A stretch of 64,000 nt of DNA from Fagopyrum homotropicum (taxonomy: Eukaryota > Streptophyta > Magnoliopsida > Caryophyllales > Polygonaceae): assembly GCA_033239125.1 (NCBI GenBank), contig BSWB01000004.1, forward strand, positions 62,867,501-62,931,500, read 5' to 3'. A program made the translations under genes and the position numbers. Under the pieces are notes generated by a model, which worked only from the letters and a program-made list of their open reading frames with translations, was not told the DNA's origin and made no database searches. This document shows, one piece after another, positions 33,863-44,712 of this stretch (within the stretch, counting starts at the first letter, position 1; each line of letters starts with the position of its first letter).

Positions 33863-36764
33863 ATGGAAGCTAATGATTTGTCTTTGCCTTCTTGTATTTC
33901 AGGGCTACTTGAGGAGTTCAAGGAGATTATGCCCGAAGAGATTCCCCCGGGACTACCCCATATCCGAGGCATAGAACATCAGATTGACTTCATACCCGGA
34001 TCAACCATTCCAAATCGGCCCGCATATCGAGCAAACCCGGTGGAGACAAAGGAGCTACAAGCCCAAGTGGAGGAACTTTTGAGTAAGGGATACATTCGGG
34101 AGAGCTTGAGCCCATGTGCCGTTCCTGTGCTATTGGTACCTAAGAAAGATGGGAGTTGGAGGATGTGCGTCGACTGCCGTGCCATCAACCAGATAACTGT
34201 AAGGTACCGACATCCTATTCCTCGTCTTGATGATATGTTAGATGAACTTTATGGTGCTACTCTTTTCTCAAAAATAGACCTTCGAAGTGGGTATCATCAG
34301 ATTAGGATGCATAAGGGTGATGAATGGAAAACTGCTTTCAAAACTAAGTATGGATTATATGAGTGGCTTGTAATGCCTTTTGGATTAACAAATGCACCTA
34401 GTACGTTTATGCGCCTAATGAACCATGTCCTATGTGATTTCTTAGGAAAATTTGTTGTGGTGTATTTTGATGACATCTTAGTTTATAGTCGGACGTTGGA
34501 TGAGCATGTTGAACATTTGAGAAGTGTATTTCTTGTGCTTAAAGAACAACATTTGTTTGTAAACTTTAAGAAATGCCATTTTTGCTCGGAATCTGTGGTT
34601 TTTTTGGGTTTTGTGGTAGGAAAGGAAGGCTTGCAAGTGGACGAAGAGAAGACCAAGGCCATATCAAAATGGCCACGTCCGACAACGGTCCCTCACATAC
34701 GGAGTTTCCTTGGACTTGCCGGGTTCTATAGAAGATTCGTTCGGGACTTTAGCACCATTGCCGCCCCCTTACCGAGTTGACCAATAAGGGCGTGCGATTT
34801 GAGTGGGGATCCGTTCAAGAGGAGTCCTTTATGATACTTAGAGAGCGGCTGACCCATGCCCCCGTTCTTGTGCTTCCGGACTTCTCGAAAACCTTCGAGA
34901 TAGAGTGTGACGCTTCGGGATCAAGATTGGAGGAGTTCTGATGCAGGAGGGACGCCCCGTGGCATACTTTAGCGAGAAACTGGGAGGAGCCGCCTTGAAC
35001 TACCCAACATACGACAAGGAGTTATATGCATTGGTTCGGGTCCTACAGGTTTGGGAGCACTATCTTCTTCCTCGTGAATTTGTTATACATTCTGATCACG
35101 AGTCGTTGAAGTATTTGAGAGGACAAGCCAAGTTGAACAAACGTCATGCACGATGGGTGGAGTATATTGAAGCTTTTCCATATGTGGTGCGCTACAAGAA
35201 GGGAAAGGACAACATCGTAGTTGATGCGTTATCTCGTAGGTACACACTTCTATCTTCCTTAGACGCATGCGTTTTGGGTTTTGGACTGATTCGTGACTTA
35301 TATGCTCTTGATGTGGACTTCCGGGACATTTTTGCTCTTTGTTTGCGCTCTAGTAGTGACTCTCATGCTAGTAGTTATTACATTCATGATGGATATTTGT
35401 TTAGAGCTTCTAGGTTATGTTTGCCTACTTGTTCTTTGAGAGCTTTGATTGTTTTGGAGGCCCATGGAGGGGGATTGATGGGTCATTTTGGGGTTACGAA
35501 GACTTTAGGCATATTGAGAGAACACTTTTATTGGCCTAAGATGAGAAGTGATGTTGAGAGATGTTGTGCTAGTTGTGTACCTTGTCGCAAGGCTAAGTCA
35601 AAGACTAACCCTCATGGATTATACTTACCCTTGCCTATTGCTAGCTCTCCTTGGGAAGACATTTCCATGGATTTTGTCCTAGGATTACCTCGTTCTAGGA
35701 GAGGACATGATTCCATTTTTGTGGTTGTTGATAGGTTTTCTAAGATGGCGCATTTTATTGCTTGTAGTAAATCTGATGATGCGTCAAATGTGGCTAACCT
35801 TTTCTTTGAGCATATTGTTAAGCTGCATGGGATACCTAGGTCAATTGTGTCGGACCGAGACTCTAAGTTCCTTAGCTATTTTTGGAAGACACTTTGGGCC
35901 AAGATGGGGACGAATTTGTGCTTTTCGACTTCTTGTCATCCCCAAACGGATGGACAAACTGAGGTAGTAAACCGGACTCTTGGCACTTTGCTTCGTACTA
36001 TGATGGATACTAACTTGTGCAGGTGGGAGGATTGTTTGCCCTTGGTGGAGTTTGCATATAACCGGGCTATTCATTCGGCGACCAAGAAGTCCCCTTTTGA
36101 AATTGTTTATGGCAAGAATCCTCTTACTCCGCTGGATTTGACTCCTCAACCGGCTCCGCAACCCGTTGATATGGAAGGGCAATCTAGAGCTGAGTTTGTG
36201 AAGGGTTTGCATGAGTGGGTCCGAATCCAATTAGAAAAACGTACCGAGCAATATGTCCAGCAAGCCAACAAAGGGCGCCGGGAGATGCTTTTCATGGAAG
36301 GAGACCTCGTGTGGGTCCATTTGAGGAAGGATCGCTTTCCTTCTATTCGGCAATCTAAGCTCAACCCAAGAGCGGATGGTCCTTTCCGGGTCCTTGAGAA
36401 GATTAACGATAACGCATATCGCATTGAACTTCCTGCTAAGTATGGTGTCCATAATGTGTTTAATGTTGCTAATTTGTCTCCATTTTATGTAGGTGATGAG
36501 GTCGAGGATGCGGAGAACGAGTTGGCGGATTCGGGGTCGAATCCTTTCCAAGGAGGAGGGGATGATGTGAGCCCGCCGGACTTAAGCAACGAGACTGATG
36601 TGATCGCACCAAGATCAACACCACCTCTCACTCGAGCTAGAGCACGCATGCTAGGCCAAACCACTTTGACCTACCACCCTTTCAGAGCTCCGACCTTTAA
36701 GGACGTCCATGACTATCACTTGGTGAACATACTTGAGGCGATTGAGGATGCCGGATCACTTTAA
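33863..36764 (+). pseudogene. Element F pol: RT, RNase H, integrase with LTR-encoded C-terminus; two frameshifts
   Basis: RT: LVPKKDGSWRMCVDCRAIN, FSKIDLRSGYHQI, catalytic VVYFDDILVYS. A one-base loss in a C-run near 34767 and a second indel near 34925 displace about 160 bases at the RT/RNase H junction. From 34941 the frame is open: RNase H (YFSEKLGGAALNYPTYDKEL), HHCC zinc finger (HGGGLMGHFG...CCASCVPC), integrase core DDE (MDFVLGLP, SIVSDRDSKF, DGQTEVVNR) and a C-terminal DNA-binding part (RADGPFRVLEKINDNAYRIELP). The last 66 codons lie in the 3' LTR and carry PPLTRARARMLG, resembling the CR motif of CRM elements. The catalytic residues of RT and integrase are intact. Confidence 0.87.
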
Positions 36765-37385
36765 ACCTAGATGTAACCTTTTGTTTTATTTTATGTGGTC
36801 ATGTTTGACTTTATTTCATGGTTTTAAACCACTTTAGTTGGGTTTCTTTCAGCCACGTTTTTTGTAACCTTGGAGCTCTAATGTGGCCGGCCATATTAAT
36901 GGTTTTTAGGCCATTTATTGCTTGAAGTTGTTGGTTGAAAGACCCTAGGATTTCCTTCATTTAGTATTCAACTCTTGAACTACTTGTAAGCTATTATTGT
37001 GGGGAGTTGGTGCTGAATTTTTCAGCCATATAAGGCCATCTCCTACCAACGTTTTTAAAGTAGATAGAGTTGAGTTCAATCGAAGTTGTGTTTTCACTTT
37101 AAAGCAAAACAAACATAGAGACTAAGGTGAGAGGCCAAGGTTTCGAAACCCACAAGGTGAGAGGCTGAGTGGTGTCCTTACGGTGCGAGGCTAGGAGGAC
37201 AAAGGAGGTCTAATTTCCGAAGTGAGATTCCGAGGAAAGAAGAACTCGAGCCAAGGAGATCCAAGGTGCGAGGCTGGACGATTCCTTGTTTGGCATATCC
37301 CTATAAAAATCGAAAATACACAAAAGAAATCGACGGAGGAGCAACACCGGCGGATCCTTGCGTTCAACGGACGAAGAGCGCATCA
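36566..37385 (+). repeat. Element F 3' LTR (820 bp)
   Basis: Same length as the 5' LTR, with about seven substitutions and no indels by eye. The first 199 bp encode the end of pol. The right flank is TTTGCTGTTGTGG, element D gag. Confidence 0.93.
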
Positions 37386-38355
37386 TTTGCTGTTGTGGTT
37401 GTCCATAACCCATTGCGTTTACTTTAGCATCGTCATCTTGAACTTGTGGACACATGTCCGTTGGATGATACGGGTCAGCACAAACTCCACAAGCTTTTAG
37501 CTGTTGCGGTGTTCCCATAAGTGTTAGCCTTTTCACCATTTCCTTCAATTCCGCTAGCTCGGTGGAAATCTCACTCTTTCCGGAACTCACAGCATGAACT
37601 CCTTTCTTAGCCGGGGTCCTTCCAAAGTTCCGAGTTCCTTCCGCTAGCTCCTGTATCTTTTCCAAAGCAAGGTCAGGAGTAGAGTTAAGAATATTACCTC
37701 CGCAAGCCGCATCGACGATCCTCGTTTCATTGTCTAGCAAGCCATTGTACAAGTACAAGACTAGATCTTGAGTTGAATATCCGTGAAAAGGACAGCTGGA
37801 TCGGAGGCGTGCAAACCTTTCGAAGTACTCGTAGAGAGTTTCGGTTGCCTCTTGTTCGATATTGCTTATAGCTTTCTTCAAGCTATTGGCCTTTTTAGCT
37901 TGAAAGTATTTCTCCAAGAACGCTTTGTGAAGGTTCTCCCAAGTGTCAATAATCCCGGATGGAAGGTGGTAATACCAATCATCCGCCGAATCTTTGAGTG
38001 TGAAGCCGAATGCCCTCATCTTGATTTGTTCTTCGGTAATGTTGGATGGCTTCATGCTCATACAAACGGTGTGGAACTTCCCAAGGTGCTTGATGGGGTC
38101 TTCACCACTTAGCCCATGGAAGGATGGGAGTAAGTGGATGAGGGCCGGCTTGAGCTCAAAGTTGACTCCTTCCCCTAGTGCCGGTAGAGTGACCGCAAGA
38201 GGGTTTCGAGCCAAGGTGGGTTGCGTAAGTTGACGAAGAGTAAGGTCAGCCATCTCTTGTTGAAGTTGTTGTTGTCTTCGTTGTCGGATGTGCGTCCTCT
38301 CAATTTCTGGATCAAAAGAAGCAAAGCCGGAATTAGTAGAACGGGTTTGAACCAT
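37386..38355 (-). pseudogene. Element D gag, N-terminal part, open until the F insertion
   Basis: Starts MVQTRSTNSGFASFDPEIER at 38355. Capsid region: DPIKHLGKFHTVCMSM, WYYHLPSG, FLEKYFQAKKA, LRSSCPFHGY. CCHC knuckle: CGVCADPYHPTDMC. Open for about 323 codons to GYGQPQQQ, where F is inserted. The apparent continuation to 37210 is F LTR read-through. With the C-terminal part it makes an ancestral gag of roughly 430 residues and no stop, unlike the C copy. D could have supplied Gag before F arrived. Confidence 0.87.
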
Positions 38356-38403
38356 AAAAATGGTTCAAACCAATAATCAATAATAACAATAAAGCACAAA
38401 AAC

Positions 38404-38421
38404 TCCCCGGCAAAGGCTCCA
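38404..38421 (-). promoter_or_regulatory. Element D primer binding site, tRNA-Asp type, two mismatches
   Basis: Sense TGGAGCCTTTGCCGGGGA against TGGCGCCGTTGCCGGGGA in element C. It lies between the 5' LTR remnant and the gag start. Confidence 0.85.
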
Positions 38422-38426
38422 AAATT

Positions 38427-38551
38427 TGGTAAGGATATTTTTTTAGGTCGTTTATATCCTATCAAAGTAATTTCTGAACTCAATACAAAAGCAAATATAG
38501 TGATTAAGTAAGCGTCGAACCCAAGAGAGTTAAGGTGTTTTAGATGCAATT
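38427..38551 (-). repeat. Element D 5' LTR, last 125 bp
   Basis: Matches 15841-15965 of the 3' LTR with about five differences, then similarity stops at 38551. The other ~1.2 kb of this LTR is missing. Confidence 0.87.
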
Positions 38552-39749
38552 GCTAATATCTAACTTTCTCAACAACAACATATACATATGGTTCATACAC
38601 AAAGCATTACCTCCTCCAATATTACAATCCAACTCACATCCACTTACATTACAATCATATACATCATCACACCCTTACATACAAGTCGTGATTACATATA
38701 TTTACATATCTCCATTCCACTTATAAAATAATACATTACTTCTCATCGTAATTATAAAGACATACATCACCAAACAAATTAACGCTAAACTATCTTTAAA
38801 GCACAAACCCCCCGATTCTATAACCGTTTGACTTAGATTACAAAATTAATTTGACCACACTGAGAAAACGTTACATACAATTACACATACATTATTCTAA
38901 ACTAGGTTCCGATACAAAAAAGTCCCAAAACCGACAATAGGGATTATACCAACAAGATTCACATAACCTAAAACAATATCCTGCTTCCAATTCGATCCAA
39001 AAACACGGCAAAAACTCACCTACTAGATCAACTAAATTTGTAGAGGGAGACACCGTCGAAAACCAAATCGGCACCGGAAGTTGCAACCTAACAGCGAACA
39101 GACCTTAACATATCCTTTGCGAGCGACTGGACCGGATATGGTGGTAAGAGTCCAAGCGACGACGACGGCTATCTTCTTCACGTCGGGACCGAGATAACGG
39201 CGGAACCTCCTTGGCATCGGGCTTGCGGTTACGGCAGTGTTGAATCATGCTCCTTGGCGTCGGCTTGCGATTACATCGGCGGTAGTCCTAATAGAGAAGA
39301 AGGTAGGTGCATCGGGGATGAAGGAAAACCAAAAGAAGGTACAACGGCTTGAGAAGAAGAAAGAAAGAGTAGGGTTCTAGTGACTGAGAAGGAGGAAGAG
39401 GAAGCAAGGACGGCGGCTGAGAAAGGAGAAGGAAGAAAGAAGGACGGTTGTTGGTTGGGAATGAAGAAGGATAAGGAGGCAACGATTTAGGGTTCATATG
39501 GAGGGAGATGGTTTGGCCAAAAAAATATGTCCCTCGTGTTCCTATTCCTTGATGGGCCCGAATTACCTATCTTGATGGGCCCATCATGCCTGTCTTAATG
39601 GGCCCAACTGGCCTGCCTTGATGGGCCCCACTGACCTGTCTTGATGGGCCCAAAATTTACGATACTAAATATCACCTAAAAATTCCAAACTGGTCGAATT
39701 CCGGTTTAACTCGAAATTTATCGGAAATAAAACTTCCGGGTATTACAAG
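38552..39749 (-). mobile_element. Tekay/Del-like LTR, probably truncated
   Basis: Minus strand starts TGTAATACCCGGAAG at 39749, inside a hAT transposase sequence. No matching LTR end is seen at the low side, where element D's LTR breaks off. Contains a 23-bp tandem repeat with five TGGGCC motifs (39549-39651) near the start. Small ORFs are incidental. Confidence 0.5.
39549..39651. repeat. 23-bp tandem repeat with five TGGGCC (site II-like) motifs
   Basis: Four and a half copies of a 23-bp unit starting TTGATGGGCCC, at 39549, 39572, 39595, 39618 and 39641. The variable half of the unit differs between copies while TGATGGGCCC or TAATGGGCCC is kept. TGGGCC/T is the site II element bound by TCP factors in many plant housekeeping promoters. 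Confidence 0.88.
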
Positions 39750-41049
39750 TAGAAACTCACACATTTCAATTTGTTTCTAGGATCTAAAACTGCAGTAACG
39801 ACTATAATCCCACTAATACTAGGCCAATATTTTTTAAAAATTTCATCCATACTTTCAATCATAGCACCCAAATAACTTGTTCATCACTTGATAACCACTG
39901 AATCAATGAAATTTAATTTCACAAACTTGTTTGAAGAACACATTAGTAGTTGGATAATTTTTTTTGGAAAATAGCAATATCAGTTTGTGAAAAACCTCCA
40001 ACTTCTGACACACTTCAATAACAAACTTCCAGTCCTCATGAGTAGGAAGCACAAACTTAAAGTGAGGATTATTGGTCTTTAACTTAGAGAAAACATCCTT
40101 AAATGGCAAAACACTTTGAAGCATTAAAAAGTTGAGTTCAATCTTGTTTTGAAACCCAAGACTAACTTTTTGGAACAATCAAGTTTGCATGATCGAGCTT
40201 TATCTTCAAGCTGCTCAATTTTTTTGGGTGTTCCAGTCCAAAATAAGACACAATTACGTATTTCCTCAATACTCATACTGATCACACTCAATCCATCTTG
40301 CACAATCAAGTTCAATATGCGTGCACTATAACGCATATGCAAAATTTCACCAGCAAACAGAAGAGATCTTGAGCCAAATCTATGTTTAAGCATCTCCATA
40401 ATAACATCAATTATTGTAAAATCATCCACAATGACAACATAAATTTTTCCAGCAATGTTGTACTTGTTAAACATGTTAATCAAAACTTGAGCTAGAATAC
40501 CTTTTGTATGTGGACAAGACACAAATGCAAACCTAGTCACATAATATATACATGAGTGCATGGACAACCAAACTATACTTAATAATCTGAGAAAAAACTG
40601 AATAAAATATGTTGAGAAAAAATTAGAAAAATAGAAAAAGGAAATCACAAGACAATACCAAAAAAATAAAAGAAGACAAAAAAATAATAAAGAAAGAAAA
40701 AACAAGAGTAAAAACCAAAAAACCATCACAAGACAAAACAGAAAAGAAATGAAAATATAACAAAAATAGGCGATTACCTTATAATCTTCTCATGCAAATT
40801 TCATTACTCATCCATACAATGTGCAATGGTGGCCATTTAACCCTTCTTTTGATGAGATGTAGTCTACATATCGATCATGATTGCAATCCTCTCACTATGA
40901 TCTTCAAATATCTTCTTAAGCCTCGAATGAGAGCTTTCAAACAACTTCAAGATATCACTCTTTAAGGTGTTACGGGAAATCAACTTGAAATTCGTATTTA
41001 AGCTTAATACAAATCTTCTAAATTCGATGTGATGAAGGTCTAAAAACAC
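39750..41049 (-). pseudogene. hAT-family (RICESLEEPER/BED-type) transposase fragment
   Basis: From 41049: FRRFVLSLNTNFKLISRNTLKSD, then RIAIMIDM followed by TAG where the family has DMW. An AT-rich interruption (about 40560-40830) precedes CPHTKGILAQVL...VDDFT, GEILHMRYSARILNLIVQDGL and FWTGTPKK. After a one-base loss in a T-run near 40138 it resumes as LMLQSVLPFKDVF, VLPTHEDWKFVIEVCQKLEVF and AVLDPRNKLKCVSFY. The Tekay-like LTR cuts it at 39749/39750. The C-terminal dimerisation region is absent. Confidence 0.75.
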
Positions 41050-41762
41050 TCATGTGTTACTCATTCATACCAAACACTCCCTTCAAAAGATAGATCTACA
41101 TAATACAAAGCAAGCATAACATGATTTGTTACTTTTAGACCCCAGACCTAGAAATGATATACTCTAACATACTAGAAACAAAATCACATTTAACAAAACT
41201 CATCATAAAGAGAAATATCTTGACAAAATAATAAATTTCAAAGAAAGAAGGGAGTGGTTTAGAGATACAAATAAAAAATTATAGCAAAAACAAGAAATGA
41301 AGAACACATGGTTGTTCGTGGTGGGTACCTCCAAAAATCTCCCTTTTATGGATACAATAAACAGTAGACATAAAAGTGTTTTTGATCAAAACCCTAGCTA
41401 CCCTCTTTCTCCAACAACTAATGGTCATAATTATACAGTTTTGAAAGTGGTCGAAATCATAAATGATTCCCATTGGTTGAGCAAAAAAGTGTAGTGTTGG
41501 AAAATCATGGGCAATGCGACCAATGGATCAGAGCATCCGATCAGTTGGCTAACTTAGTCTGTGTGTTTTCTTCACTCGGTCTAGTGTCTTGAAAAGATCA
41601 TTTGGTTCTTCTTTGATGGTTTATTCTTGGATGATCCAAGGACTCCTTGGACTTTGTGCTACACTTGTAAATGTCGATGTGCTCATCCTTATGAGACTAG
41701 GGATTTCTTAAGGCATTCTCCTTGGATCATTGAAGTCAATCCTTATAGGTACTCCTTAAGCT

Positions 41763-41793
<31 letters not shown>

Positions 41794-42049
41794 CGACGGC
41801 GGCGGCGGCGACGATGATGTCCTTTTTCTTTTCACTTCGGAATTGTGCACATTTGGCCCTTTTTTTGCTCCTTTCCGAGCCAACATACCTACAAACACAC
41901 ACAAAGGGAGTAGAAATTAGAATATCTCTTTTGCACTATTAAGCACAAAGTGGCGTAAAGATGCCTAAATTCATGCAAAAGAAAGAAAAAACAAAAGAAA
42001 ATAATATCTAAAAGCCCCTAAAAACAAGACATGAAAACATGATATCAAT
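41050..42049. other. No gene seen; contains a GAT/GGC-type microsatellite
   Basis: AT-rich, no recognisable protein. At 41766-41818 there is (GAT)8 followed by GAC/GGC triplets, which produces an aspartate/glycine-rich ORF (41627-41920) that I regard as incidental. Sequence near 41880-41930 could be an old LTR edge but I cannot support it. Confidence 0.6.
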
Positions 42050-42686
42050 GGTTTTAAATTCATCTCTTAGGTTGGGACAAACTTTTTGGAAGAAAGTGTC
42101 AGGGAGGTTTGGGATTGAGGCCTAGTACGGATGCCAACTTAGCTATGATTAGTAAACTAGGGTAACGCCTCTTTTTGAACACTGATCAAATATGGTCTAG
42201 GGTTATTTCACAAAAGTACCGTGTGAAACTAAATAGATGGCCTCGTGTGATAGTATATTGGGGATGGAACTCCCCGATATGGATAGGGATTGTACGAGGT
42301 TATAATGAAGTTTTTGCTCCAAACATTGCATGTAATGTTTAATAATGGGAGACAAGTTTCTTTTTGGACTGATAAGTTGGTTTTTGACGAGCCCCTTAAT
42401 GCACATTGCCTTGTGAACCCTACAAATGATGATCTTATATTACTGGTCCGTGATCTCTAAAGGGAGGGTGAATGATGGAATTTGAACTATTTAACAAAAA
42501 AAGATAAATAGCACCTGTTCCTCAGCTTGGCAACATCTACTCTATCTGATGATGATAGGTTGAAGGATAACATCAAATGATTGCCCTCTCATCCTGGGAA
42601 TTTCTCTACATCCTCCGCGTTTCGTTGCGTGTAGATACAGCATAATGCTCCGCTTGGAAGACAAGGGCTCTTCACGAGCATTTAGA

Positions 42687-42760
<74 letters not shown>

Positions 42761-43790
42761 CAAAGGGTGTTTGTGTCTTCCTATGATAGGTTGTCTAGGG
42801 TGCGATTCCGCCTAATTTGGAGAGAGTGTGGAGACACGTGACTTTCGATCCTTGTTGTGTGGTTTGTCGGCATACTCTTGAATCCCTTCTTCATCTTTTC
42901 AAGGACTATATGAGTGTTAGATATATCCGGGTCGAGACCGTGCCTGATGAACTACAAGATCAATTCTTTCAACTCGGGTGGGATAATTGGTTCTACATGA
43001 ATATTAAGTTTTCTCATTCTCATGACTCCTAATTTGTGTAGATAATTTGTTTGCTATTGTGTTGTGGTGGTTGTGGAAATGGAGAAACAATGACACATTT
43101 AGAGAGGGAGTTGAGGTTGGTGATAAGGTTGCTAATATCAAGGAGCGATACAATGAAACAATTATGGCTTTTCAGGCGGCTAAGTCTTCCCATGAAAAGT
43201 TGAACAAATTGGAAATCCAAGTGAGATGGAGAACCGGAGCCTAACTGGTTTAAAATCAATACAAATTGTGCATCAGATGGGAATTCGGGCCTGGCTATTG
43301 CTGGTGGTGTCCTTCGAGACAAGGATGGACATTGGCTATGCGGTTTTGAGGCAAACTTGGAAATGACGACCGCCCCAACTGGTGAACTTTTGAAAGTTTG
43401 GCATGGTTTTCAAATAACTTGGAAAGAGGATTTAAAAGAATCCATGTGAAAGTGGACTCCATGCTTGTTCTTCAATCATTGGATAAGGGTGTGAACTTGA
43501 GACACTCCTTGTTCAGCCTAGTGACATGTTGTTATTGATTTATTAGTAGTGATTGGACTGTGAAGTCGGTCATGTGTTTAAAGAAGGAAATAGAGTTGCC
43601 GACGCACTCGTCAATTCCGCTTTTCACATGATATAAGAGTTCATATTTTAAAGGATACCCTTTCTTGTAGGGCCAAACATTATTAACGAATGCTTTATAC
43701 GTGGTTTGATTGTTCCGTATGACCCGGATGTAATTTGTTTTAGCAATTTACGGAGCGTGATCCTCCTCTCTTTACCCCAAAAAACTATTA
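42050..43790 (+). pseudogene. LINE (L1-type) 3' half: RT C-terminus, zinc-binding domain, RNase H
   Basis: Starts with the RT-tail pattern GLRPSTDANLAMISKLG. Next comes NGRQVSFWTDKLVFDEPL, then after an (AT)n insertion a zf-RVT-type segment (CCVVCRHTLESLLHL, near 42860), then ALVLWWLWKWRNN-like and an RNase H region (INTNCASDGNSGLAIAGGVLRD, near 43255). Many stops and frameshifts. The end near 43790 has no clear poly(A). Confidence 0.65.
42689..42759. repeat. (AT)n microsatellite, about 70 bp
   Basis: Pure AT dinucleotide run interrupting the LINE relic. Confidence 0.95.
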
Positions 43791-44032
43791 GGATTAAAAA
43801 TATTCATATGGAAATCAAATTATTTCACCAATAAACATTTGTATCTCTTAAAAAAACTAGTCTCTAATATCCTTTTGTATAGTTAAGGAAGTAAAAATAA
43901 CTCTATAATTTAATTTCATATGAAATAAACAAACTAATAATAATACATTGTTAATTATAAAATTTGATTTTTTTAATAAAATTATAAAAGTCAATTCAAT
44001 TATGAAGTTTAGTATGAAAAAATAGATGAACA

Positions 44033-44391
44033 CTAGTGTGATACCGCACCTTGTGCGGTTTTTGAATAAAAGCTCACATGCGATCAGAAACTGGAAATAA
44101 TCATCATAAAGCTTACCATATCTACTTTAGTTCACCGATCTATCAAGCTAGAGTTTGTTCGTTTGATCAGTAAAATTAGTTTCAGAAACTCAATTTGATT
44201 GATCTTTAGCTTTACAATTATCTAACTCAGATCTATATAAAATTTATAATTCATCTGATTGATATTTAACAAAAATCTATAAAACAAATATATGGATATT
44301 GTTTTCCAGCAACTAATTCTAAAGATACAAAATTATATTTATTAAAAAAAACTATAAATATTTAATTTAAAAAGAAAATGTTTACGTTAAA
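44033..44391 (-). mobile_element. Helitron 3' end, minus orientation (left part of a second copy)
   Basis: Minus strand reads hairpin CCGCAC-AAG-GTGCGG (44058-44044), eight bases, then CTAG (44036-44033) followed by T, the canonical Helitron 3' terminus. The hairpin core is the same as that of the plus-strand Helitron ending at 49190, so both belong to one family. The 5' end of this copy is not identifiable. The 44059-44391 part is AT-rich with no gene. Confidence 0.7.
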
Positions 44392-44712
44392 TCTATATAT
44401 ACTACTAAACTAGACTACACTTATTCTGACGTGTTATTTTCACAAATTTTATAGGGTTAAATTTTTTTTAATTAACTTATTAAACCATAAAATCTTTTTT
44501 ATCAATCCAAAAATAAAACAAAATTTTGTAAAATTAACTAACAAGATCTTCTAATTATTTTAAAATAATTTTGTTTACGTATTTCTTTTATTTTTAAGCC
44601 GTCGAAATTTAAGTAATTTATTTATTATGAAGATTTTTATTTTTTTCATAATTTATTTTTGAAGGATTATAAGTTCAATCTATTTACGCTAAAAAATTTC
44701 ACGGAATTCTCT

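Larger units (their letters stand above)
30245..37385 (+). mobile_element. Element F: CRM-like Ty3/gypsy chromovirus, both LTRs present (7,141 bp)
   Basis: Complete plus-strand element: LTRs of 820 bp each, iMet primer site, gag, protease, RT, RNase H, integrase, and a polypurine tract AGGAGGAGGGGATGA before the 3' LTR. It is inserted in gag of element D. The pol frame extends 66 codons into the 3' LTR, as in CRM group A chromoviruses, and the integrase core resembles that lineage. The LTRs differ at about seven of 820 positions, yet gag-pol has at least four lesions. Confidence 0.87.
15841..38551 (-). mobile_element. Element D: pol-less Athila-type retrotransposon hosting elements E and F
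   Basis: Minus-strand element in pieces: 5' LTR remnant 38427-38551, primer site 38404-38421, gag 38355-37386 continued at 30243-29920 after the F insertion, GC-rich linker 29919-29396 continued at 19470-19168 after the E insertion, env-position ORF 19167-17828, hairpin/polypurine modules, and 3' LTR 17193-15841. No pol is present. It is inserted in the env-position ORF of its relative, element C. The 5' LTR is cut at 38551 by Tekay-like sequence. The two LTR ends differ at about 5 of 125 comparable positions. Confidence 0.82.

Noticed and set aside
41627..41920. Aspartate/glycine-rich small protein
   Set aside because: Generated by a GAT/GGC microsatellite with no conserved flanking domain.
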